Shown: positions 8,839 to 17,161, numbered from the stretch's first letter. The stretch: DNA of 47,181 bases from an uncultured Lachnospiraceae bacterium (GCA_910588865.1 CAJUSJ010000027.1:1-47181), one strand, 5' to 3'. The notes: generated by a model from the letters alone, not told the origin. Numbers and translations are program-made.

Positions 8839-9772
8839 CCCGATCCTCCCACAGCTTCTCCGGATACAGGCCCTGCTCCTTCATCCGGCGGATGGCCTGA
8901 ACCACGGTCTCTTTATCCTCTTTGTAAGTTACCCCGTACCATCTGTCTTTGCTTTTCAGCACCTTAACCTGGGCCTTGTCCTCCTTCAGAAGCTCATCCA
9001 CCACAAAGGGAAGGAAATACTCGCACTTTAAGGGATTTGACGGAACCTCCCTGTCTAAAAATGAGGCAAAACGCCTGTCAAGCTCCTCCAAAATGCTGGG
9101 AGTGAATCCCCACAGGTTCATGGACACCACCGTGTCTCCCGGAAGCGTCACCCAGGTAGCCCCGTCGTCTTCCGTGTATGCCCCGTGGTCTCCCCGCTTC
9201 TCAATCCGGGTTCTCTCGTGGATATCCACAAGCCTGCCCTGATCGTCAGTGGCGCAGACGCCTCTCGCCACATGTCCGTGGTCTGTCATGGTGTTGACGA
9301 GCTCATAACCTACCATGGCATACTGATACCTCTCATCATCGCCCTGGCTGGTCAGCTGGTTGTAGATCTCCTGAAACGCCTGCTTCCCATAGTAATCATC
9401 CGCGTTGATCACGGCAAAAGGCTCATTCACCACATCCTTGCAGCACAAAATGGCATGTCCGGTTCCCCAGGGCTTCACCCTCTCCTCCGGCACCTCAAAC
9501 CCTTCCGGCACCTTGTCCAGCTCCTGGTATACATACTCCACCTGAACCCGCCGCTCCATCCTCTTACCTACGTTCTCCTTAAACTCCTTCTCGATGGCCT
9601 TCTTGATGATAAATACCACCTTCTCGAATCCGGCCTCCTTCGCGTCGAATATGGAAAAATCCATGATGATGTTTCCGTATTCGTCCACTGGATCAATCTG
9701 CTTAAGGCCTCCGTAACGGCTTCCCATACCGGCTGCCATGACCACCAGAGCCGGTTTTTTTCTCTCTCCCAT
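8828..9772 (-). CDS. Sugar-1-phosphate nucleotidyltransferase
   Basis: Nucleotidyltransferase of the GT-A-like NTP-transferase family, 314 aa. The nucleotide loop AAGMGSRYGGLKQ is at about residues 13-25, PWGTGHA at 101-107, and the metal-binding NADD at 123-126. It is first in an operon with nahK and overlaps it by 11 bp. In bifidobacteria the GNB/LNB pathway uses a GalT-like uridylyltransferase (LnpC); this protein belongs to a different fold and probably loads UTP onto the HexNAc-1-P made by NahK, or onto galactose-1-P from GH112. Which sugar it uses cannot be told from sequence. Confidence 0.85.
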   Translation of the reverse strand: MGERKKPALVVMAAGMGSRYGGLKQIDPVDEYGNIIMDFSIFDAKEAGFEKVVFIIKKAIEKEFKENVGKRMERRVQVEYVYQELDKVPEGFEVPEERVKPWGTGHAILCCKDVVNEPFAVINADDYYGKQAFQEIYNQLTSQGDDERYQYAMVGYELVNTMTDHGHVARGVCATDDQGRLVDIHERTRIEKRGDHGAYTEDDGATWVTLPGDTVVSMNLWGFTPSILEELDRRFASFLDREVPSNPLKCEYFLPFVVDELLKEDKAQVKVLKSKDRWYGVTYKEDKETVVQAIRRMKEQGLYPEKLWEDRDGQ

Positions 9773-9804
9773 AAGACTACCTCCTCGTAATATTTATTTC
9801 CTTA

Positions 9805-9834
9805 AGTATAACTGAACAGCCCTTGGAAAATCAA
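9805..9834 (-). promoter_or_regulatory. Promoter of the nucleotidyltransferase-nahK operon
   Basis: Minus-strand TTGATT (9829-9834), an 18-bp spacer and TATACT (9805-9810), with an AGGAGG site just before the ATG at 9772. A pair of 11-bp direct repeats lies upstream at 9853-9884. Confidence 0.6.
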
Positions 9835-9852
9835 TAGTCTATGGGGATTTTC

Positions 9853-9884
9853 ATTTGTACGATCGTGCCGTTTATTTGTACGAT
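9853..9884. repeat. Two 11-bp direct repeats 21 bp apart
   Basis: ATTTGTACGAT occurs at 9853-9863 and again at 9874-9884, exactly 21 bp apart, upstream of the nahK operon promoter and running into the last codons of the TPR gene. A 21-bp spacing, two helical turns on one face, is typical of tandem AraC-family half sites. The second copy overlaps coding sequence. Confidence 0.55.
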
Positions 9885-12775
9885 TTTTGTTCCGCCACTG
9901 CCGCCTTAAGCCTGGCGATCTCCTTTGGATAATAGTCAGTGGTTGAGTCTCTTCCCGCCTGCTCCATCCACTCCAGGGCTTTCTCCAGATTCCCTCTTTT
10001 CTCCTCCGCCTTGGCCAGGTCCTCGTAGCTCTCATAGCAGCAGGGGCCAGAGCAGGTAAATACCCGGCACTCCAGGGAAATGGCCTTGTGGGCTGCCTTC
10101 TCGGCTTCCTCAAGCCTTCCTAAGTGAACCAGCACATCAGCAATCCCCTCATAATTGCAGCAGTCATCCGGGTCGCTTTCAATATCTGCCCTGTAATTTT
10201 CCAGGGACCGCTCATAGCATTCCAGGGCCTTGTCCTGATCGCCCAGGGCTTCGTAGACTTCCCCCAGCTTCATAAATCCGTAAGTGCTGTCCGGAGCCAG
10301 CTCCACGGACTTTTCCAGGTAGGGAAGCGCCCCCTTTTGATCCTTCACCTTGTTTGCCAGGAACTTGCCCATGAGACGCCAGCACCTGGCGCTGCCGGGG
10401 GCCGTGTCAATGGCCTTCTGGTAATATTCTCTGGCCTTCTCCAAATCCCCCTGCCTCTCATAGCACTCCGCGATCTCTCTGTATCCCCGGTCCGTCTGTG
10501 CCGGATAGACTTCTATGTACCGGTTGAGACACTTAACCACTTCCTCATACCGTTTCTTCCGAAGAAGGATATCGGAACGCAGCAAAAGCAGGCTCCTGTC
10601 ATCCGGCCACTGTTCCAGGCTTTCCCTGATACATTCCTCCGCCCGGTCATCCTCATGAAGTCTTTTTAAAAGCCTGCACAGATCCCTGGCAGACTGGAGA
10701 TGGCCCTGTCTCTTTCCCTCTTCATAGGCTTTCAGGGCTTCCTGCCATTTTCCCTGTTTCTGCCGAACGTCTCCCAAGGCATCCCAGGCCATGCCGAAGT
10801 CAGCATATTGGTTCAGCGCCCTGTCAAACCATTCTTCCGCCTCCTGAAATTCTCCGGCTCCCTCAAAGGCCTTGCCCATGCGGTAGCTGGCATAGTAGTC
10901 GTCGCCGCCCTGCTCCATCACATGGCGGTATACCTCCTTTTCCTTCTCATAAAGGCTCAGGTCATGGAGGCAGCTTCCCTTCAGATACTGCCGCCTCATG
11001 GTGTCCCGCCCCTCAAGGGCTTCCTCGATCCACTTCAGGGCTTCCTCTGAACGGTCGGCGTCATAGCAAAGGAAGGCATACTCCTCACATACCATATCCG
11101 CCCCCTGGGTGCGGTCATATAGCTCTTTTAAAACCTCTTCCGCTTTGCCGTAATCCTCCAGCTGCCGAAGAGCCTGGGCGTAATCATAGAGCACCTGGGC
11201 TGTCCCATATCCCTGGTCAATCAGCTCCCTGGCATCCTCCTGGACCCTCTCATACTCCTCCAGGTTCAGAAGGAGCTCCAGGCGCAGATTGGTGGCCTCC
11301 CGGTGAAATCCACCGGCCAGCGCCTTCTCGCACATGGCCACCGCCTCCCGGTTCTTCTTCTCCTCAGCCAGAAGGGAGGCCTGCCTGTAGCAGAGCTCCG
11401 GGCTTTCTCCAAATACCTTGGCCGCCTCACCATAGATTTCCAGAGCCTTCTCATCATTTCCCGTGAGCCTGTAATCCTCCCCGAGCTCCATATACAGCGC
11501 CAACGGCCTGTCAGTCCCGGTTTTGCCGCACAGCTCCCAGAGCTCTGTCCTGTATTTCAGGGCAGCCTCATGGTCCTCCATCTCCCGGCAGCTTGTGGCC
11601 ATCATAAAAAGCCAGTCCCACTGATTGTCTTCTGTCCGCTGGATCTGATCCAGCAGCTCTCTCACCCGGTCATAGCGGCGTCCCATCCAGCAAATATTAA
11701 CCAGGGCCCATTTATCCTCAAAATCCTGTTCCTCAAGCTGGCGGGACAAAAGGTCCGCTACCCGGGCTATCTGGTCTTCCACATAATCCCACTCCCCCGG
11801 TCCAAGGTCCCTGGCCCGCCTCAGGGCTTTCAGGGCCTGATCCAGGCGGCCCTGCTTCTCCAGATAGGTGCCCAGCATCTGCCAGTACCCCGGATTCTCC
11901 CTATCCTCTTCCACCAGTCCCGTGATGACCTCTTCCAGCTCATCAGAGGCTGCCTCCGCCTCTCCCATATCCATGGCGGTCCGGACATACCAGTACCGGG
12001 TAGGAGCGTTATCCCTGTCCTTCTCATACAGCTCCCTGGCCATCTCCCAGGCCCTGTTCTCCATCCCCCGGACCATTGACAGGTGGCGGATCTTCAAGAT
12101 GGTCAGATCCGGATGCTCCATGCCCATAGCCTCCAGCTCCCCAAGGGTTTTCTCCACCCGGTCCCGGTCCTTCTCTCCCAGAGCTGTTCTCAGCTCAAAA
12201 AACAGCTCAAAAAAACGGTCATAGTCAAAATCCTCCCGAAGAGGCGTCTTGTCATACCGGAACGAATCTTCCCTTTCCACCCGGTCTGCCAGATAATCCA
12301 CAAATCCCCCGGGGAAATGGAGGCTCAGCTCCTCCTGGGTTTCCATCCAGCCAAAGGTCTGATCCAGGACAGCGTAACAGTCATGGGACAGGTGGATGTG
12401 ATCCATAAGAAAACCGAGAATGGCCCACCCTGCCTCCTTCTGTGTCTCCAGGTCCTCACACACAGGGCAGGATACCAGCTCTTTCCACTTTTCCGGCTGG
12501 ATCCGCCTGCCGTAATCCCGGTACAGCTCCTGTGTTTCCCTGACAAGCGCCCGGATCTCCCTGCTGTCTGACATGGTCCCTGTCTGCCGCCCGCCTTCCC
12601 CTGCCTGCCGCTGTCCGGCGGCCAGCCTCAGAGCCTCCTCCATGGCCTGCCTCAGGATCCGGAAGCCTTCCGGGTTCTCCTCCGGGTGAAATCCGGGAAG
12701 CTTCTTTAAATATGCCTTTCTGACAGCCTCCTCATCATCGGTCTTTCTGATCTCCAAAATCTCCCAGCAATCCAT
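9872..12775 (-). CDS. J-domain-like and TPR repeat protein
   Basis: Large cytoplasmic protein, 967 aa, with no signal peptide or membrane segment. The first 50 residues resemble a J domain (MDCWEILEIRKTDDEEAVRKAY), but the HPD tripeptide expected to stimulate Hsp70 reads HPE (FHPEENPEGF). From about residue 205 to the end there are many 34-residue helical repeats of TPR type (for example ACYERQGDLEKAREYYQKAI and AWDALGDVRQKQGKWQEAL). A cysteine cluster CRVFTCSGPCC lies near the C-terminus. Its ATG directly follows the truA TAG with no gap, and its ribosome binding site lies inside truA, so it is coupled to truA. Function unknown; a protein-interaction scaffold is likely. Confidence 0.85.
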   Translation of the reverse strand: MDCWEILEIRKTDDEEAVRKAYLKKLPGFHPEENPEGFRILRQAMEEALRLAAGQRQAGEGGRQTGTMSDSREIRALVRETQELYRDYGRRIQPEKWKELVSCPVCEDLETQKEAGWAILGFLMDHIHLSHDCYAVLDQTFGWMETQEELSLHFPGGFVDYLADRVEREDSFRYDKTPLREDFDYDRFFELFFELRTALGEKDRDRVEKTLGELEAMGMEHPDLTILKIRHLSMVRGMENRAWEMARELYEKDRDNAPTRYWYVRTAMDMGEAEAASDELEEVITGLVEEDRENPGYWQMLGTYLEKQGRLDQALKALRRARDLGPGEWDYVEDQIARVADLLSRQLEEQDFEDKWALVNICWMGRRYDRVRELLDQIQRTEDNQWDWLFMMATSCREMEDHEAALKYRTELWELCGKTGTDRPLALYMELGEDYRLTGNDEKALEIYGEAAKVFGESPELCYRQASLLAEEKKNREAVAMCEKALAGGFHREATNLRLELLLNLEEYERVQEDARELIDQGYGTAQVLYDYAQALRQLEDYGKAEEVLKELYDRTQGADMVCEEYAFLCYDADRSEEALKWIEEALEGRDTMRRQYLKGSCLHDLSLYEKEKEVYRHVMEQGGDDYYASYRMGKAFEGAGEFQEAEEWFDRALNQYADFGMAWDALGDVRQKQGKWQEALKAYEEGKRQGHLQSARDLCRLLKRLHEDDRAEECIRESLEQWPDDRSLLLLRSDILLRKKRYEEVVKCLNRYIEVYPAQTDRGYREIAECYERQGDLEKAREYYQKAIDTAPGSARCWRLMGKFLANKVKDQKGALPYLEKSVELAPDSTYGFMKLGEVYEALGDQDKALECYERSLENYRADIESDPDDCCNYEGIADVLVHLGRLEEAEKAAHKAISLECRVFTCSGPCCYESYEDLAKAEEKRGNLEKALEWMEQAGRDSTTDYYPKEIARLKAAVAEQKSYK

Positions 12776-14263
12776 CTACCTTTCTCCTTCTCCTGACTTT
12801 CCTTCTGTCACATACCACCTGGAAGTTACCGTCTCACTGCCAAACCCCATGGACCGGTACAGGGAATAGGCAGCCGTGTTGACGCTGGACACGCCCAGGG
12901 AAAGGGTTTTTATCCCTTTCTCCGCGGCCGCGGCCTCCACGGACCTGAGCATCTTTTTTGCCAGACCTCTGCCCCGGAATTCTTCCAGGATTCCCAGACT
13001 GTCGATCTCCACTTCGTCGCCCTTCTCCACCAGGATCAGGAATCCGGCTGTCTTCCCCTGGCTCTTAACAAAATACATATGCCACCTGCTGTTGGCCATC
13101 CACTGCCGGAACTCATTCTCCGTCACCGTGGCGGAATTGGGAACCGCGAAAAAGATCTTGTTGTACAGGGCGCATAAGTCGGGCACCTGCCAGGGCTTCA
13201 CTTCCTCCCACTCCCTGTCCCCTTGCCCGGGGCCAAGAGGCGGCACCTCCTTTTTTAATTCCAGCATATCATGTCCGTGGCGGAAGGTATAATAGCCATA
13301 AGCTTTGCCAGGTATCAGCCGCTCTTTTTCCTCCTTGTCGCACACATATACCTGTCTTGCCCCGTTCCTCACCGCCTGATGCGTGACGCGGATCAGAAGC
13401 CTGTCAAATTCCTCGGGCCCGCAGCGGTTGATAAATAGATAGGCCTTCCCTTTTTCCCGGATCTCTGTCTGGATCAGATGATATTCCCAGTCCTCGTTTT
13501 TGCCCGTAATGTTCTTTCTAAGCTCTGTCTCATATTCAATCTTCATAAGGGTCAGACCCTTTGCCGGTGCCGTGGGCCCTGCCGCCTGCCGGTTTCTGGC
13601 CCTTAAGATATCCCGGACATGTTCCGGCGGATAGACTCCCATGCCCACCTTCATCAGCGTTCCCGCGATGATCCGCACCATATTGTACAGAAATCCGCTT
13701 CCCATAACCCGGATGATGATCATCTCACGCTCCTCAACAAGATCGATCTGGTAGATGGTCCGCACCGTGTCCTCCGCCTGCCCCCTGGTTGTGCAGAAGC
13801 TTTTAAAATCGTGCTCCCCTGTAAGATAAATGGCCGCTCTGCGCATTTTCTCCACATTGAGGGGAAAGTAACAGAAATAGGAATAAAGCCTCTGGGTGGG
13901 CATGTCGATCTTCCGGTTGAGGATCCGGTACTCATAGGTCTTAACACAGTTGCGCTTTCTCGGGTGCCAGCTGAGAGGCACTTCCTCTGAGGACAGAACC
14001 CGGATATCCTCGGGAAGCCTCTGGTTTAAGGCAAAACAGATCTTGTCCGCACTTATGCGGCTCTCTGTGTCAAAAACAGCCACATTCCCCTCCGCGTGGA
14101 CTCCTGAGTCGGTTCTGCTTGCTCCGATAACCACAACAGGCTCTTCCAGAAGTTCTGAAAGAGCTCTGCCTAACACCTCCTCTACGGTGATCCCGTTTGT
14201 CTGAAACTGCCACCCACAGTAATTGGTCCCATCATAGGCCAGGACCATTTTCACTCGTTTCAT
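12776..14263 (-). CDS. truA: tRNA pseudouridine synthase A fused to a GNAT acetyltransferase
   Basis: 495 aa, about twice the family length. Residues 1-245 are TruA, which makes pseudouridine at positions 38-40 of tRNA anticodon arms; the catalytic Asp52 sits in GASRTDSGVH, and GSGFLYNMVRIIAGTL is present. Residues about 350-487 form a GNAT domain with the acetyl-CoA loop RGRGLA near 430 and the closing NTAAYSLYRSMGF. The 100 residues between them are unassigned and may be a degenerate GNAT half. The reading frame is continuous, so this is a true fusion in the given sequence. It follows ecfT by 28 nt, as in the common ecfA1-ecfA2-ecfT-truA order. The acetyltransferase substrate is unknown. 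Confidence 0.92.
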   Translation of the reverse strand: MKRVKMVLAYDGTNYCGWQFQTNGITVEEVLGRALSELLEEPVVVIGASRTDSGVHAEGNVAVFDTESRISADKICFALNQRLPEDIRVLSSEEVPLSWHPRKRNCVKTYEYRILNRKIDMPTQRLYSYFCYFPLNVEKMRRAAIYLTGEHDFKSFCTTRGQAEDTVRTIYQIDLVEEREMIIIRVMGSGFLYNMVRIIAGTLMKVGMGVYPPEHVRDILRARNRQAAGPTAPAKGLTLMKIEYETELRKNITGKNEDWEYHLIQTEIREKGKAYLFINRCGPEEFDRLLIRVTHQAVRNGARQVYVCDKEEKERLIPGKAYGYYTFRHGHDMLELKKEVPPLGPGQGDREWEEVKPWQVPDLCALYNKIFFAVPNSATVTENEFRQWMANSRWHMYFVKSQGKTAGFLILVEKGDEVEIDSLGILEEFRGRGLAKKMLRSVEAAAAEKGIKTLSLGVSSVNTAAYSLYRSMGFGSETVTSRWYVTEGKSGEGER

Positions 14264-14291
14264 AATTCCACCTTTCCGGCAGCGCTCCTCC

Positions 14292-15092
14292 CTACAGCGC
14301 CGCCCTCACTGCTATGATCGCCGCCAGATACACCCCATAGATCACATATGCCACATGGTCCCGGCGGCTGTAGCGCAGAGGCTTCATCCTTGTCCGCCCC
14401 TGTCCGCCCCGATAGCATCTGGCCTCCATGGCCATGGCTAAGTCCGTGGCCCGGCGGAACGCGGAGATAAACAGCGGCACCAGAAGAGGCACCATGCTCT
14501 TTGCCTTCTGGATCAGATTTCCGCTCTCAAAATCCGCCCCCCTTGCCATCTGGGCCTTCATGATCTTGTCCGTCTCCTCCACCAAAATCGGAATAAACCG
14601 CAGGGCGATGGACATCATCATGGAAATCTCATGAACCGGCACCTTTACGGCTTTCAAAAACCCAAGGCTTTTCTCCATGCCGTCGGTAAGCTGGTTTGGC
14701 GTGGTCGTGAGGGTCATGATCGAAGATCCCACCACCAGATAGATCAGCCTGAGGCCCATAAAACAGGACATCCTAAGTCCTTCCCTGGTGATCCTCAAAA
14801 AGCCCAGCCTTACCAGCACTTCTCCGTCAGTGAGGAACAAGTTGAAGCTGACGCTGATCAGCAGCAGAAATACCACCGCTTTAAGCCCTCTGACCATAAA
14901 TTTAAAAGGTACCCTGGATATGGCTATGGCTGACGCCAGAAACACCGTGGCTATGGCATAGGCCCCTATGTGATCTGCCAAAAACAGGGATATAATAAAC
15001 ACCATGGTCCCAAACAGCTTTGTCCGGGGATCCATGCGGTGCAGCACCGAATCTACAGGATAATATTGCCCTAATGTAATGTCTCTGATCAT
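14292..15092 (-). CDS. ecfT: Energy-coupling factor transporter transmembrane protein EcfT
   Basis: Membrane scaffold of a group II ECF vitamin importer, 266 aa, with about five hydrophobic segments. The two coupling motifs that contact the ATPases are seen as QMARGADFESGN and EARCYRGGQGRT; in the second, Cys stands where many homologues have Gly. I start at MIRDITLGQYYP because GGAGGA lies at the right distance; the four-residue longer start has no site. It follows ecfA2 by about 30 nt. No substrate-binding S component is in the window, as expected for a shared module. Confidence 0.95.
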   Translation of the reverse strand: MIRDITLGQYYPVDSVLHRMDPRTKLFGTMVFIISLFLADHIGAYAIATVFLASAIAISRVPFKFMVRGLKAVVFLLLISVSFNLFLTDGEVLVRLGFLRITREGLRMSCFMGLRLIYLVVGSSIMTLTTTPNQLTDGMEKSLGFLKAVKVPVHEISMMMSIALRFIPILVEETDKIMKAQMARGADFESGNLIQKAKSMVPLLVPLFISAFRRATDLAMAMEARCYRGGQGRTRMKPLRYSRRDHVAYVIYGVYLAAIIAVRAAL

Positions 15093-15123
15093 CTCTTCCT
15101 CCATGCCGCAAAACCGCTTTTGT

Positions 15124-15972
15124 CTACTCCTTCAGCAGCTTTACAATGGCATCTCTCGCCTCTTCCACCATAGTTATGTCATGGTCAATGGGAACTCCCT
15201 TCTCCCTCAGGCCATGAACGATATAAGTCACCTGAGGCGCGGCCAGCCCCATGGTCTCCAAATCCCTGTAATGCTCAAACACTTCCCTTGGGGGGCCGTC
15301 GAAGGCTTTCTCTCCCCGGTTCATCACCATAAGCCTGTCCGCGTATCTGGCAATGTCCTCCATGCTGTGGGAAACCAGGATAATGGTCATCCCTTTCTCC
15401 CTGTGAAGATGGCTGATCTTATCCAGAATCTCATCCCTGCCTCTGGGGTCCAGCCCCGCTGTGGGCTCGTCCAGGATCAGGACCTTCGGTTCCATAGCCA
15501 GAACCCCCGCGATGGCCACCCGCCTTTTCTGGCCGCCGGACAGCTCAAAAGGAGACTGATCCCAGTACTTTTCCCCAAGGCCCACCTGCTCTAAGGCAGA
15601 CCTGGCTCTCCTCGCGACCTCCCCTTTGTCCAGTCCCAGATTCCTGGGGCCAAAGCATACATCGGAAAACACGTCGATCTCAAAAAGCTGATGCTCCGGA
15701 TACTGAAACACCAGGCCCACCTTCGACCTCAGTTCTCTTAAGTTATAGCCCTCGCCGTGAATATCCTCCCCTTCATAATATACGGTTCCGCCTGTAGGCT
15801 TTATAAGTCCGTTGAGATGTTGAATCAAAGTGGATTTGCCGGAACCTGTGTGGCCGATCAGGCCCACAAACTGTCCGTCAGGGATCTGGAAATTCACGTC
15901 CTTTAAGGCATACTGTTCAAACGCGGTTCCCTGCCCGTACACATAAGTCAAATGTTCTGCTCTTATTGCCAT
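15124..15972 (-). CDS. ecfA2: Energy-coupling factor ATPase EcfA2
   Basis: ABC ATPase, 282 aa, second of the EcfA pair that powers vitamin uptake through EcfT. Walker A GHTGSGKST is at residues 40-48, the signature LSGGQKRR at 144-151, and Walker B LILDEPTAGLDP at about 165-176. I start it at MAIRAEHLTYVY, preceded by AAGGAGAGG; a 36-residue upstream extension, rich in G and P, is an artefact of a GC-rich spacer. A 104-bp gap with strong palindromes separates it from ecfA1. Confidence 0.96.
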   Translation of the reverse strand: MAIRAEHLTYVYGQGTAFEQYALKDVNFQIPDGQFVGLIGHTGSGKSTLIQHLNGLIKPTGGTVYYEGEDIHGEGYNLRELRSKVGLVFQYPEHQLFEIDVFSDVCFGPRNLGLDKGEVARRARSALEQVGLGEKYWDQSPFELSGGQKRRVAIAGVLAMEPKVLILDEPTAGLDPRGRDEILDKISHLHREKGMTIILVSHSMEDIARYADRLMVMNRGEKAFDGPPREVFEHYRDLETMGLAAPQVTYIVHGLREKGVPIDHDITMVEEARDAIVKLLKE

Positions 15973-16003
15973 AGTCCTCTCCTTACCTTGCCCCGGCATC
16001 CAC

Positions 16004-16070
16004 GGCCCCTGGGGCCATGTGGGTCCTGGTGTTCCCGCGGGATGGCCCGGGGCGGCCCCAATCCCGCGGG
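16004..16070. repeat. GC-rich palindromes in the ecfA1-ecfA2 gap
   Basis: A perfect 10-bp inverted repeat, CCCGCGGGAT (16034-16043) and ATCCCGCGGG (16061-16070), encloses a further GC-rich core. Beside it is the compact palindrome GGCCCCTGGGGCC (16004-16016). There is no T run, so a terminator is unlikely; an mRNA-stabilising or repeat-element origin is possible. Confidence 0.7.
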
Positions 16071-16076
16071 CATTCC

Positions 16077-16961
16077 TCACATCAATGTGACCTGTCCCGG
16101 AAACCGCCGCTCAAACATGGGAAGAAGACAATCCATCAGTTCCTCCTTTGACAGGATACCGTCAGGAACGTCAATTCCCGCCTGTTTCAGCTCATAGGCC
16201 AGCTCGGTCACCTGGGGCACATCCAGGCGGTAGGACTTCAGCTTCTCCACCTGGGAAAAGATCTCCCTAGGCGAGCCATCCATCACCAGCTTCCCGTCAT
16301 CCATGACAATCACCCTGTCCGCAAAGATCACTTCTTCCATGTAGTGGGTGATCAGCAGCACCGTGATCCCCTCCTGGCGATTCAGCTCCCTGACGGTCTT
16401 TATGACCTCTTTCCGCCCATTGGGATCCAGCATGGCCGTAGGCTCGTCCAGGATGATACACTCCGGGCGCATGGCCATGACGCCGGCTATGGCCACCCTC
16501 TGTTTCTGGCCTCCTGACAGCTTGTTAGGGGACTTGTAGCGGTAGGCGGTCATGCCCACCGCCTCCAGGCTTTCGTCCACCCGCTTCCAGATGTCATCCG
16601 CCGGCACTCCCATGTTCTCCGGGCCAAAACCAACATCCTCCTCCACCACATTGCCGATGATCTGGTTGTCAGGATTCTGGAATACCATCCCCGCCTTTTT
16701 CCGAATCTCCCAGATAGCCTCCTGGTCAGAAGTGTCCATGCCGGAGACCCATACCGTTCCCTCTGTGGGGGTCAGGATCCCGTTGATCTGCTTGGCAAAT
16801 GTGGACTTTCCGGAGCCGTTGTGCCCCAGGATCGCCACAAAGCTCCCCTTCTCAATATCCACGTTCAAATCGTCAATAGCCCGGTCTATCTCTTCTATAT
16901 TATCGTCTTCGTCCCGCCTTATATAATCAAATATCAGTCTGCTCGCCTTTATGATTCCCAT
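16077..16961 (-). CDS. ecfA1: Energy-coupling factor ATPase EcfA1
   Basis: ABC ATPase, 294 aa, first gene of the ecfA1-ecfA2-ecfT-truA operon. Walker A GHNGSGKST is at residues 46-54, a Q-loop FQNPDNQ near 94-100, the signature LSGGQKQR at 148-155, and Walker B LDEPTAMLDP at 171-180. GAAAGG precedes the ATG. A consensus-like promoter lies at 17020-17048, so the operon is transcribed apart from the ribosomal genes. Confidence 0.96.
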   Translation of the reverse strand: MGIIKASRLIFDYIRRDEDDNIEEIDRAIDDLNVDIEKGSFVAILGHNGSGKSTFAKQINGILTPTEGTVWVSGMDTSDQEAIWEIRKKAGMVFQNPDNQIIGNVVEEDVGFGPENMGVPADDIWKRVDESLEAVGMTAYRYKSPNKLSGGQKQRVAIAGVMAMRPECIILDEPTAMLDPNGRKEVIKTVRELNRQEGITVLLITHYMEEVIFADRVIVMDDGKLVMDGSPREIFSQVEKLKSYRLDVPQVTELAYELKQAGIDVPDGILSKEELMDCLLPMFERRFPGQVTLM

Positions 16962-17019
16962 ATTCGACCTTTCTCACTGTTTCTTATAACCTTTTCCACA
17001 TTTCTGGTATTGCTTATCA

Positions 17020-17048
17020 ATTTTAGTAGAATTTCCATCAATAGTCAA
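17020..17048 (-). promoter_or_regulatory. Promoter of the ecf-truA operon
   Basis: Minus-strand TTGACT (17043-17048), a 17-bp spacer and TAAAAT (17020-17025), about 50 nt ahead of ecfA1. Its presence fits the insertion of two cell-wall genes that cut this operon off from rplQ. Confidence 0.75.
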
Positions 17049-17089
17049 GATAAACTATGGAACAAAGGGCGATTCCGTCCCATGATCCA

Positions 17090-17160
17090 GTAGGCGAGTT
17101 CCTTTCCCCCGCTCGCCGGGGCGGGGCCTAGGGCCATACTCCTCTCCGTCCTATGTACAT
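17090..17160. repeat. Repeat family B, copy 1
   Basis: About 70 bp with a 5' hairpin half (AGTAGGCGAG ... CTCGCCG), a GGGGCGGGGCC core, and an end CTCCTCTCCG then TGTACAT, abutting the A run of the terminator that follows. It aligns along its length with the copy at 19497-19576 and partly with the copy at 19417-19494. Confidence 0.75.
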
Positions 17161-17161
17161 G

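Noticed and set aside
9830..9857. Terminator after the TPR gene
   Set aside because: GAAAATC/GATTTTC is a weak 7-bp stem without a T run.
9853..9884. CRISPR array or phage attachment site
   Set aside because: Only two short copies, no spacer series, and no integrase anywhere in the window.
15973..16080. 36-residue N-terminal extension of EcfA2
   Set aside because: It is G/P-rich, lies on the palindromic spacer, has no ribosome binding site and no counterpart in the family; the ATG at 15972 has AAGGAGAGG.
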